A stretch of DNA of 64,000 bases, from the NCBI RefSeq assembly GCF_904849725.1, contig NC_058518.1:330048581-330112580 (forward strand), read 5' to 3'. Under the pieces are notes generated by a model, which ran no database searches, was not told where the DNA came from, and worked only from the letters and a program-made list of their open reading frames with translations. The stretch comes from Hordeum vulgare subsp. vulgare (Eukaryota > Streptophyta > Magnoliopsida > Poales > Poaceae). Numbering within the stretch: position 1 is the first letter of the stretch; every line of letters begins with the position of its first letter. This document shows, in pieces, positions 12,301 through 23,136 of the stretch. Both the position numbers and the translations under genes were made by a program.

Positions 12301-14429
12301 GGCTTAGGAGGAAAGGGCATAGTTCTCTGAACCCATGGCTCTCTTTCTTTACCATGATTCCTAGCAGTGAAGTCATTCTTGTCGTACTTCTTAGGTTGTG
12401 GATTATCAGGATTAACCATAGGTTCAATCTCCACATCCTCGTCATTGCTAGGTTGAGCATTATTATGAACATCACTGTCCATATTGTCACCAGGTTCATG
12501 TTCATCACCAGATTGTGTTTCTGCATCAGACGCAGAAATATCATTAGGTTCTTCAGGTGTGATAGTGTTTGGTGAACTGGCGTGCATGTTTCTATCATCC
12601 TTCTTCTTCTCCTTAGGATGACTGGGTGTATCAGCATTGATTTCTTGAGAATCTTGATCAATTCTCTTAGGATGACCTTCAGGATACAAAGGTTCCTGAG
12701 TCATTTTGCCTCCTCTAGTAATGACTCTGACAAAGTTGTCATTTAATTCATTGAGCAGGTCATTCTGAGCTTTAAGTACTTGTTCTACCTGAGTAGTAAT
12801 CATAGAGGCATGTTTACTCAGAAGCTTCAGAGCATTGACATTTCTGTCTACGCAAGCACTTAAATGGCAAAGCATACGAGTACTTTGTTCCAAATGTTTG
12901 CTAACATAATCATTGAAACTCTGTTGTTTGGCAACAAAGTTGTCAAATTCATCAAAGCATAGGCTAGCAGGTTTATCAAAAGGAATGTCACTCTCGTCAA
13001 ACCTACGCAGAGAATTCACTTCTACTACTTGTATTGGGTTATCGAGACCGTGGATCTCTTCGATAGGTGGTAGATTTTTGACATCTTCAGATCTAATGCC
13101 TTTCTCTTGCATAGATTTCTTGGCTTCTTGCATATCTTCGGGACTGAGGAATAGAATACCTCTTTTCTTAGGAGCTGGCTTAGGAGGTGGTTCGGGAATG
13201 GTCCAAGCATTATCGTTGATCAAGATATGATTCAGTAGGGTCTCAGCTTGTTCTACAGTTCGTTCCCTAAAAACACAACCGACACAACTATATAGGTAGT
13301 CTCTAGAGGCATCGATAAGTCCGTTATAGAGGATATCAAGTATCTCGTTCTTCTTAAGAGGGTTATCAGGCAAAGCATTTTGTAGCTGGACGAGCCTCCC
13401 CCAAGCTTGTGGAAGATTCTCTTCTTGGAGTTGAGCAAAGTTGTATATTTCCTGCAAGGCAGCTTGCTTCTTATGGGCAGGGAAATATTTCTCACAGAAG
13501 TAATAGACCATCTCCTGGGGACTACGCACACATCAAGGAGCAAGAGAGGTGAACCAGGCTTTAGCGTCATCCTTTAGAGAGAAATGAAACAACTTAAGGA
13601 TATAGTAGTGGCGGATCTTCTCCTCATTAGTGAAAAGGTTGGCTATTTCGGATAGTTTGGCAAGATGGGCTATGAACGTCTCAGACTCATAATCGTGAAA
13701 AGGATCAGATTCGACTAGAGAGATTATCTCAGGATCGACAGAGAATTCATAATCCTTATCGGTGACAAAGATAGGCGAAGTGGCAAACTTTGGGTCATTT
13801 CTCATCCTAGCTTCCCGAGATTTTTCCTTCCACTTGAGAAGTAATTTCTCAGCGTCATAGGCATCCTTACACGCAAGAAAATCCTCAGCTATCTCTCCCT
13901 CCATAACATAACCCTCAGGTATATCAGGCAATTCATATCTAGGAGAGCTAGATCTAGTAGGAGCAAAAGCAGGTTCTATCTCAATAGTATTGGTAGTTTC
14001 AGAAGCATCACGAGCATTGGCAGTAGCAATATGAGCATCAAGGAACACTCCTAGTGGAGCATCAGGCAAAGGAGTATCTCTAACAGTATCAAGCATAGCA
14101 TCATCAGGCAAAATAGCATCTCTAGCATCATCAGGCAAAGCAGTATCAAGCATAGCATCTCTAGCAGTATCAAGCATAGCATCATCAGGCATAGTATCAA
14201 GCATAGCATCTCTAGCGGTATCAGGCATAGTATCAAGCATAGCATCTCTAGCAGTAGTATCACAAGCATCATCAAGCACAGGCGACATATCAAGATTTCT
14301 AGCAGGAGGTGATGTCGCAAACTTACTCATAACTGAAGGTGAATCAAGTGCAGAGCTAAATGGCAATTCCTTACCTCCCCTCGTAGTTGAGGGCAAGACT
14401 TTGGTCTTCCGATCCTTCAGATTCTTCAT
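12282..14429 (-). pseudogene. Element D gag, broken
   Basis: ATG at 14429 (MKNLKDRK). Residues ~45-125 carry a repetitive acidic tract built on DAMLDT, PDDARDA and similar units (DNA repeat about 14051-14290). The gag core follows, with KAWFTSLAP then MVYYFCEKYFPAHKK, a stretch conserved among plant gypsy gag proteins. A TGA at 13533-13535 interrupts the frame exactly between these two segments. The C-terminal part is hydrophilic (Asp/Glu/Asn-rich). The frame ends at a basic PSKKKG; the continuing protease frame is offset at an A6 run near 12291-12296, so a one-base indel (or frameshift site) separates them. Structural capsid protein, not intact. Confidence 0.8.
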
Positions 14430-14479
14430 AGTGATTAGCAGATATAAATCCCAAGTAACTCAGAGAATATAGCAATACC

Positions 14480-14540
14480 TCCCCGGCAACGGCGCCAGAA
14501 AAATGCTGACGTCAGCTGTGCTTCCCCGACAATGGCGCCA
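14480..14540 (-). other. Two tandem primer-binding-like sites of element D
   Basis: 14480-14497 is a perfect TGGCGCCGTTGCCGGGGA on the minus strand. 14523-14540 is a variant (TGGCGCCATTGTCGGGGA). A third, weaker one lies inside the LTR at about 14602-14619. The perfect copy is ~90 bp from the LTR end, farther than usual. Which site primes is not decidable by eye. Confidence 0.65.
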
Positions 14541-14588
14541 GAAAAGTGATGATCCTGCAATCTCTAGTGTTAGCTAGACAAATGCTTA

Positions 14589-16163
14589 TGACAACAAACC
14601 TTCTCCTGCAACGGCACCAGAAGAATGCTGTTAGCACTCTCCGGCAATCGAAACTAGAAGAATGTTATTGACGGCCCACAAGCGCATAGGATCATAGCAG
14701 TTTTCGAGGGTAGAGTATTCGACCCAAATTTGTTGATTCGCACGACGGGAGGTGAGAGAATACTCTCAAGTATTAGCAGTTGAATTGTCAGATTCAACCA
14801 CACCTGAAAGATTAGTATCTGCAAGCAAAGTAGTAACGGCAAAGTAGCGAGTAACGGCAGTGGCAAGGAACAACAGTAGTGACAGCAGTAGCAAATGGCA
14901 ACAGTAGCAAGCGACAGTAGTAGCAACAGTAACAGCACTAGCAACAGTAGTAGCACGAGCAGCAGAGCAAGACAAGTAACAGCAGTAGCAACAATAGTAG
15001 CAGCAGCAGAGCAAAACAAGTAACAGCAGTAGCAACAGTAGGACAAACTCGTAGGCAATGGGTCGGTGATTTGTTTGGATGATATTCATCATTCAACAGC
15101 TATAACACGGAGAGATATGTGGCTAGCTCCCGTTCGTCAATGTGATGTAGGCATGCATTCCGTGTGTCGTCATACGTGCTTAGGGAAAAGAACTTGCATG
15201 ACATCTATTGTCCATCCCTCACGTGGCAACATGGTCCAAAAGGAAACTACGGGATATTAAGGTTCTCCTTTTAATAAAGAACTGGACCAACGCATTAGCA
15301 CTTGGTGAACACATGAACTCCTCAAACTATAGTCATCACCGGGAGTGGTTCCGGTTATTGTCACTCCGGGGTTGCCGGATCATAACACATAGTAGGTAAC
15401 TACAACTTGCAAGATCGGATCTAAAACACACATATATTGGTGACAACATAATAATTTCAGATCTGAAATCATGGCACTCGGGCCCTCGTGACAAGCATTA
15501 AGCATGGCAAAGTAGTAGCAACATCAATCTTAGAACATAGTGGATACTAGGGATCAATCCCCATCAAAACTAACTCGATTACATGATAGATCTCATCCTA
15601 CTCATCACCGCCCAGCGAGCCTACGAATAGATTACCCACGAACGACGAAGAGCTTCATGGAATTGGAGAGGGAAGAAGGTTGATGATGACGATGGCGACG
15701 ATTTCCCCTCTCCGGAGCCCAAGACGGACTCCAGATCTGCCCTCCAGATGAAGAACAGGTGGTGGCGGCGCCTCCGTATCGTAAACGTAGCGAAAACTTC
15801 TCTTTTTATTTTTTCTGGGACGGAAGGGATCTTATAGAGCTGGAATTGGGGGCGGCAGAGCCGTGTGGGCCCCACAAGCCTGCCCACCGCCACTAGGGGG
15901 GTGGTGGCGGAGCCAGGCCTTGTGGCCCACTGGCTCACCCCCTGAGGTGGAACTTGGCGTAGATATTTTTCTTATTTTCCAAAACTGCTCCCCGTAAATT
16001 TTCACGACGTTTGGAGAACTTTGATATCTACACAAAAATAACACCAAGGCAATTCTGCTGAAAACAGCGTCAGTCCAGGTTAGTTCCATTCAAATCATGC
16101 AAATTATAGTCCAAAACAAGGGCAAAAGAGTTTGGAAAAGTAGATACGATGGAGACGTATCAA
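14589..16163 (-). repeat. Element D 5' LTR
   Basis: 1575-bp partner of 6241-7816 with the same trinucleotide stretch at about 14865-15050. Differences from its partner are scattered point changes and short indels. The inner end contains a PBS-like motif (near 14602-14619) that is also present in the left LTR. Confidence 0.88.
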
Positions 16164-16170
16164 CTATTGA

Positions 16171-18683
16171 CGTGGAAACAATAATAATTCAAGCAAACTA
16201 GCAAGGTGATCATGAACTTTCAAAATAACAAGGCCAAAAGAAAGTTATCCCTACAAAAGCATATAGTCTGGCTATGCTCTATCATGATTGCACAACGAAT
16301 TTAAATCATGCACAACCCCAGTATTGGCCAAGTATTGTTTCACACCTTTACTTTCTCAAACATTTTCAACTCTCACGCAATACATGAGCGTGAGCCATGG
16401 TTATAGCACTATAGATGGTGTGGAATGTAGTGGAGGTTGCAAGACAAAAAAAGGAGAAGATAGTCACATTAACTAGGCATATCAATGAGCTGTGGAGATG
16501 CTCATCAATAGATATCAATGTGAATGAGTAGGGATTGCCATACAAATGATGCACTAGAGCTACGAGTATGCGAAAGCTCTTAAAAAAACTAGTGGGTGTG
16601 CATCCAACTTGCTTGCTCACGAAGACCTAAGGCAATTTTGAGGAAGCCTATCATTGGAATATACAAGCCAAGTTATATAATGAAAATTTCCCACTAGCTA
16701 TATGGTGGTGACAAAACGAGAGACTCTCAATCATGAAGATCATGGTGCTTTAATAAGCACAAGTGTGGAAAAAGTGGTAGCATTGTCCCTTCTCTCTTTT
16801 TCTCTCTTCTTTTTATTATTTTGGTGGGCTCTTTGGCCTCTATTTTTTATGGGCTTCTTTGGCCTCTTTTATTTCCTCACATGGGACAATGCTCCATTAA
16901 TGATGATCATCACACTTTCAACTCAAAACTTAGAGCAACTATGACTATATGGAATGCCTTCGGTAGTGTACCGTGGCAATGATCTAGCATGGCATAGACA
17001 TCAATGGAAACATCATGCTAGCTATCTTACGATCGTGCAAAGGCAAAGTAGACGTGGTGGCACATGTCATGGTGGTAGTTGCATGACAATATATCTCGGG
17101 ATGACTTTGAAAAAGCCATAATAGGTAGGTATGGTGGCTGTTTTGAGGGAGGCTAATGGTGGGTTTTGTGCACCGACGAAAGTTGCACGGCACTAAGAAG
17201 ATAGTGGTGGTGGTAGGTGAAAGTGCATCTAAACCATGGACTCCACATTAGTCATGAAGAACTCATATACTTGTTGCAAAAGTTCTATTAGTAATCGAAA
17301 CAAAGCATTCAACGCATACTCCTAGGGGAAGGGTTGGTAGGTATAAACCATCGCGCGATCCCGACCGCCACGCAAAGGATGACAATCAATATACTAATCA
17401 TGCTCAGATTTCATCACATAGCGGTTCACCATACGTGCATGCTATGGGAATCACTAACTTCAACACAAGTATTTCTAGATCCACAACACCTTACTAGCAT
17501 GACTTCAATATTACCATAACCACAACTCAAAACTAATTGAGATGAATCAAACTTCTCTAACTATTCAATGCACATGAAGGTGGAAGTTTTCGTATCCCTT
17601 TGGATAACTACCCCTTTTGAGACTACTTTCAAAGCATAGATCAACTAACAAGCCATGCACCGCTGCGCTCTAAAAGATATAAGTGAAGCACATAGAGCAG
17701 AAGTATCTAGCTCAAAAGATATAAGTGAAGCACATGTGAGCTGAATTGTCTACCAAAAGATATAAGTGAAGCTCGACAAAATCACGGTGAGTGCATGTCT
17801 CTCTCTCTAGGTATGCAACAAGGATGATTGTGACACAACAAAAATAAAAGACTCCTACGATACAAGACGCTCCAAGCAAAAACACATAACATGTGGTGAA
17901 TAAAAATATAGCCCCAAGTAACGTTACCGATGGATTGAAGACGAGAGAGGGGATGCCTTCCCGGGGCATCCCCAAGCTTAGGCTTTTATGGCATCCTTGA
18001 ATCTAGTGGGGTTCCTTGGGCATCTCCAAGCTTGAGCTCTTGCCACTCTTTATCTCTTTGTCCATGAGAACTTCACCCAAAACTTGAAAACTTCACAACA
18101 CGAAACTTAAACAAAAACTCGTGATAACATTAGTACAAGAAAGCAAACCACCACTTCCTTAGGTACTGTAGCAAACTTAAATTCTACTTGTGCTGATGTT
18201 GGGTTACTGTACTTTCAATCTTCCATGGCTAATACCCCCCGATACTATCCATAGTTTCATCAAAATAAGCAACCAACACAACAAAACAGAATCTGTTAAC
18301 AGCAGACCAGTCTGTAGCAATCTGTATATTTCGTATACCTATGGTACTTCAATAATTCTAAAAAATTACGACAGTCTGAAGAATTTGCGTAGCAATCAGA
18401 AGCAAAAAAGAATCAACTCAAAAGCTCTTATAGAAAAAAAAATGAAAATTATTTTCGTGAGCAGAAAGTTTCTGTCTTTTCCAGCATGACCAAACGATCA
18501 TCCCCAAGACTAATCATAACGGTTTGCTTGGCACAAACGCAAAAAGAAACACAAAAAACACAATCATAACAGAATTACAAAAGTGTGGAAAACACAAAAC
18601 AGAAAGAAAAAGGATAGATTCGTTGGGTTGCCTCCCAACAAGCGCTTTTGTTTAACGCCCTTAGCTAGGCGAAAGTGATGGAA
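16171..18683 (-). mobile_element. Element B 3' non-coding region
   Basis: About 2.5 kb without coding signals, continuing at 6081-6240 on the other side of element D. It contains three copies of AAAAGATATAAGTGAAGC (17672-17689, 17714-17731, about 17755-17772) and polypurine-like GGCATCCCCAAGCTT motifs near 17965 and 18020 that mimic the real PPT. The region is shared with elements A (inverted) and C. Homology to C stops at about 18665, just past the gag-protease stop codon. Confidence 0.75.
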
Positions 18684-20744
18684 TCACGTATAGTCATCTT
18701 TGGTGCTCAAACCATAAGTAGCCCTCATCATAGATTCATAAGGCAATCTTATTTTCTTTCTATGAAGGTGCTCCATGCCCTTCTTTAAAGGAAATTGAAA
18801 TCTAATATTCCCCTCCTTCATATCGATGATAGCACCAATAGTCCTTAGGAAAGGTCTACCAAGAATAATGGAACATGAAGGATTGCAATCTATGTCAAGT
18901 ACAATGAAATCCACGGGTACATAGTTCTTATTTGCAACAATAAGAACATCATCGATCCTCCCCATGGGTTTCTTGACAGTAGAATCCGCAAGATGCAAAT
19001 TAAGAGAACACTCTTCAATCTCATGAAAACCAAGAATATCACATAAAGACTTTGGAATCGCGGAAACACTAGCACCCAAATCACACAAAGCATTGCACTC
19101 ATAGTTTTTGATCTTGATTTTGATAGTAGGTTCCCACTCATTATGAAGTTTCCTAGGTATAGAGACTTCTAGTCCGAGCTTATCTTCAAGAGATTTCATC
19201 ATAGCATCTATGATATGCGCGGTAAAGGCTTTGCTTTGGCTATAATCATGTGGAGAGTTTGCAATGGATTGCATCAAAGAAATACATTCAAACAAGGAGA
19301 ATTATCATAATTGAATTCCTTGAAATCCAAAGTGGGAGTTTCATTACTACCCAAAATTTTGACTTCTTCTACTCCACTCTCCACACCTTTATCATCAAGA
19401 TAGGTGGACCCCGAATCATTGGGGCGTTTTATAACCAAAGTGGATTCATATCCAGCCCCTCCATAAGTAGGTTTGACACGCGAAAACAAAGATTCAAGAG
19501 GATACACACCAAGCACTTTAAGATCTTCGTGATTTGCATCACTAGAACGCACCCTTTTAAACTATTCATGTCTAGCGCGAATTTGGGCGGTTCTTTTTTT
19601 GCTCTCATTCATGGAGATACACATAGCTTTCAAAGTTTCATCCAAGTTGATATTGGGAGGATCACATCTAACTTTCAAAGCATCAATATCACAAGACATC
19701 CTATCAACGCTCTTAGCCAAATCGTCTATTTTGAGTAGTTTTTCCTCTATGGACGCATTGAAAATCTTTTGAGAGTTGATGAACTCTTTGATATTACTCT
19801 CTAGATCAGAGGGTAATTTGTTGTGATTTCCATAATTGTTGCCGTAGTAATTGCCATAATTATTAGAGGAGTTACTAGGAAAAGGCCTAGAAACATAGTT
19901 TCCTCTAACAACATTGTTGTTGCCAAAATTGTTCCTACCAAAAAAATTCACGTCCAAACTAGCGTTGCTACTCTCAATCAAAGAAGATAGTGGCATGTCA
20001 TTAGGATCTACGGTAGTGTTTCTACTAGCAACCAAATTCATCAACTCGTCCATCTTAGCACTAAGCGAGTTAATCTCTTCTATAGCATGCACCTTTTTGC
20101 TAGCACGCGACCTTTCAGTGTGCCACTGAGAGTAGTTGGTCATGATATTGTCTAGGAGTTTTGTACCGTCTCCTAACGTGATTTCCATGAACGTTCCACC
20201 TGAGGCGGAGTCCAAGATATTGCGAGAAGCGAAATTCAAGCCAGCGTAGAAGATTTGTATAAACATCCACAAACTCAAGCCATGAGCGGGACAATTTCTA
20301 ATCATAAGCTTCATCCTCTCCCAAGATTGTGCAACGTGTTCATGATCAAGTTGCTTGAAATTCATGATAACGTTACATAAGGAGATGATCTTAGCCGGCG
20401 GGAATACTTGGATATGTAAGCATCTTTGCACCTATCCCAAGAATCGATACTATTTTTAGGCAAAGAAGAAAACCAAGTTTTTGCGCAATCTCGCAACGAG
20501 AAAGGAAAAATTTTCAACTTAATCACGTCATTATCCACATCTCTTTTCTTTTGCATATGAAGGTATTGAGATGGGATGCGGCATCTTCACTAGGAAGGCC
20601 AGAGAATTGCTCTTTCATAACAAGATTCAGCAAAGCTGCGTTGATTTCATACGATTCCGCACTAGTGGCGGGAGCAATCGGAGTACTAATAAAATCATTA
20701 TTATTAGTGCTCGAGAAGTCGCAAAGTTTGGTGTTTTCAGACAT
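18684..20744 (-). pseudogene. Element B gag and retropepsin, broken
   Basis: The frame starts at the ATG at 20744 (MSENTKLCDF). The gag core follows, including a KTWFSSLPKNS-type segment, then a region rich in Asn and Gly-Asn-Tyr. Next come Lys/Asp-rich linkers and a pepsin-like protease (18684-19295) with CDLGASVSAIP at the catalytic site and ILGRPFL near its end. The reading frame shifts near 20540, 20415 and 19285, and a TAG stop interrupts it at 19562-19564. Plant Athila proteases often carry D-L-G-A where retroviral ones have D-T/S-G-A. No RT follows the protease: the sequence passes into a non-coding 3' region. The product would be capsid protein and its maturation protease. Not functional as it stands. 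Confidence 0.8.
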
Positions 20745-20951
20745 GATGTCTTCAACAAACAAACAAGCACACAAGCAAGCAAGAAAACAGGCAAAGGAAA
20801 ATGGCAAGGGCAAAATAAAACGGCGCAGGAGAAAGGCGAATGAAAACAGCAAATGTGAAGTGGGGGAGAGGAAAACGAGAGGCAACTGGCAACAAAAGTA
20901 AATGCAAGAGAAGAGTTTGTGAGACCTACCTGGATAGATCTTGATTTCTCC

Positions 20952-20969
20952 TCCCCGGCAACAACGCCA
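20952..20969 (-). other. Primer-binding site of element B
   Basis: The minus strand reads TGGCGTTGTTGCCGGGGA, two changes from the TGGCGCCGTTGCCGGGGA of element C. The motif is typical of Athila-group gypsy elements, usually assigned to a tRNA-Asp primer. It lies next to the 5' LTR and upstream of gag, as expected. Confidence 0.8.
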
Positions 20970-20979
20970 GAAATACATC

Positions 20980-22603
20980 TGCTACTGCAACAAAAGACCT
21001 TCCAATGGCGCCAGAAATAGGCACGTCGACGGGAGAATACTTGGCTTGATCCTTCTGTTGCGGCTATGCCTTAAGGGACTTCCTAGGCAAGTATGCAAAG
21101 GATTTCCCCCGTGGCCTTGGAGCCTTGCGTTGGTGTTCCCTCGAAGCGGAAAGGGTGATGTAGTGTAGCGGTGGTAAGTACTTCCCTCAGTTTGAGAACC
21201 AAGGTATCAATCCAGTGGAGGAGTATCTCAAGATCCTGCACAAACACAAAAACTTGCTCCCAATGCTATGAAGGGGTTGTCAATCCCTTATAGATTGTTT
21301 GCCAAGTGAGAACTGAAAGCAACAAAGTAAAAAAGCAAAGTAAAAGCGAAGGTGAAAACAATGGATGTGAATAGACCCGGGGGCCGTAGTGTTTACTAGT
21401 GGCTTCTCTCATGAAAGCAAGTAGACGGTGGATGAACAAATTACTGTCGAGCAATTGATAGAACCGCGCAAAGTCGTGACGATATCTATGCAATGATTGT
21501 TTCTATAGGCATCACGTCCGAAACAAGTAGACCGATACTTTCTGCATCTACTACTATTACTCCACACGTCGACCGCTATCCAGCATGCATCTAGTGTATT
21601 AAGTCCATAAGAACAGAGTAACGTCTTAAGCAAGATGACATGTTGTAGAGGGAATCTCAAACCAATGATAAAAACCCCATCTTTTTACCCTTGATGGCAA
21701 CTACTTGATGTGTGCCTTGCTGCCCCTACTGTCACTGAGAAAGGTCACCACATGGTAGAACCCAAAACCAAGCACTTCTCCCATTGCAAGAATCATAGAT
21801 CTAGTTGGCCAAACAAAACCCAAGACTAGGAGAGACTTACAAGGATATCAAATCATGCATATAAGAAATCAGCAAAGACTCAAATATATATCATAGATAA
21901 TCTGATCACAAATCCACAATTCATCGGATCTCGACAAACACACCGCCAAAGAAGATTACATCGGATAGATCTCTATGAAGATCATGGAGAACTTTGTATT
22001 GAAGATCCAAGAGAGAGAAGAAGTCATCTAGCTACTAACTACAGACCCGTAGGTCTGAAGTGAACTACTCACGAGTCATTGGAGGGCGATGATGATGATG
22101 AAGAAGCCCTCCAACTCCAAAGTCCCCTCTGGCAGGGTGCCGGGAAGGGTCTCCAGATGAGATCTCGCGGAAATGGAAGTTTGCAGCGGCGGAAAAGTAT
22201 TTTCGAGGCTCCCCTGATTTTTTGCGGAATATTTGGGAATTTATAGGCCAAAGACCTAGGTCACGGGGCCGACAGGGTGGCCACAAGCTTGCCCACTGCC
22301 GCCTCCCCCTGGTGCCGTGGTGGGAACTTGTGGGCTCCCTGGAGCCCACATGGCTTGGCCCAAAGGCCCCCTAGTCTTCTTTCGTTCGAGAAATAATCAT
22401 TTCAGGGTTTTTCTTCCGTTTGGACTCCGTTCCAAAATCAGATCTGAAAAGAGTCAAAAACACGGAAAAAACAGGAACTCGCACTTGGCACTGAATTAAT
22501 AAGTTAGTCCCAAAAAAGATATAAAAGGTACATAAAACAACCAAAGAAGACAAGATTACAGCGTGAAACCATCAAAAATTATAGATACGTTTGAGACGTA
22601 TCA
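20980..22603 (-). repeat. Element B 5' LTR
   Basis: A 1624-bp partner of 4455-6080 in the same orientation. Its inner end (plus-strand left) is 10 bp from the PBS. A PBS-like motif (TCCAATGGCGCCA, 21001-21013) lies inside the LTR itself. Promoter signals were not resolved by eye. Confidence 0.9.
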
Positions 22604-23136
22604 GATAGCGGTTGATGTGTGGAGTAATAGTAGTAGATGCAGAAAGTATCGGTCTACTTGTCTCGGATGTGATGCCTATATGTATGATCATTGCCTTAGA
22701 TATCGTCATGACTTTGCGCGGTTCTATCAATTGCTCGACAGTAATTTGTTCAACCACCGTGATATTTGCTATTTTGAGAGAAGCCTCTAGTGAACACTAT
22801 GGCCCCCGGGTCTACTCCACACCATATTTTCAGCCTTACACTTTTTACATCGTTGCACTTTCCGCCTTTAGATCTCACTTTGCAAACAATCTTGAAGGGA
22901 TTGACAACCCCTTTGACGCGTTGGGTGCATGCTTGTTTGTGTTTGCGCAGGTACTGTGGACTTGACGAGACCCTCCTTCTGAATTGATACCTTGGTTCTC
23001 AAACTGAGGGAAATACTTACTGCTCCTGTGCTGCATCACCCTTTCCTCTTCAAGGGAAAAACCAACGTGAACAAGAGAAGTAGCAAGAAGAATTCCTAGC
23101 GCCAAGGAAGGACTTTTGTTACCGTAGCACGTATCA

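Larger units (their letters stand above)
6241..16163 (-). mobile_element. Element D: complete minus-strand Athila-like LTR retrotransposon nested in element B
   Basis: 9923 bp, flanked by the direct repeat CTATTGA (6234-6240 and 16164-16170). Joining the flanks restores the sequence seen uninterrupted in element C near 23280. LTRs are 6241-7816 (1576 bp) and 14589-16163 (1575 bp). Gene order on the minus strand is gag, protease, an LTR-like spacer, an Athila ORF1-like frame, a non-coding 3' region. RT, RNase H and integrase are absent. A 7-bp duplication is longer than the usual 5 bp for gypsy elements, so the exact ends may be off by a base or two. Confidence 0.87.
4455..22603 (-). mobile_element. 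Element B: complete minus-strand Athila-like LTR retrotransposon hosting element D
   Basis: Two near-identical LTRs (4455-6080 and 20980-22603) bracket an internal region with PBS at 20952-20969, decayed gag-protease at 18684-20744, a long non-coding 3' region, and a polypurine tract against the left LTR (reverse complement of 6081-6095). Flanks are AATAG (4450-4454) and GATAG (22604-22608), a 5-bp target duplication with one mismatch. Without D the element is about 8.2 kb. No RT, RNase H or integrase was seen, so it probably moved with enzymes from a relative. It lies inside the LTR of element A. Confidence 0.88.
1747..23129 (+). mobile_element. Element A: 3' LTR, split by two later insertions
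   Basis: The LTR starts TGATACGTCTCC at 1747 and ends ..CCGTAGCA at 23129. It survives in three pieces: 1747-2298, 3958-4454 and about 22604-23129, together about 1.56 kb once target duplications are removed. That is close to the 1.62-1.66 kb of related LTRs in this window. The gaps are the solo LTR at 2299-3957 and element B at 4455-22603. At the right border CGTAT (23130-23134) followed by CA is the inner end of element C's LTR, so A inserted into C; the matching left border is outside the window. Confidence 0.75.

Noticed and set aside
18996..19100. D-L-G-A in the protease as a loss of the catalytic site
   Set aside because: Plant Athila proteases commonly show this form, and both B and D have it, so it is a family trait rather than damage.
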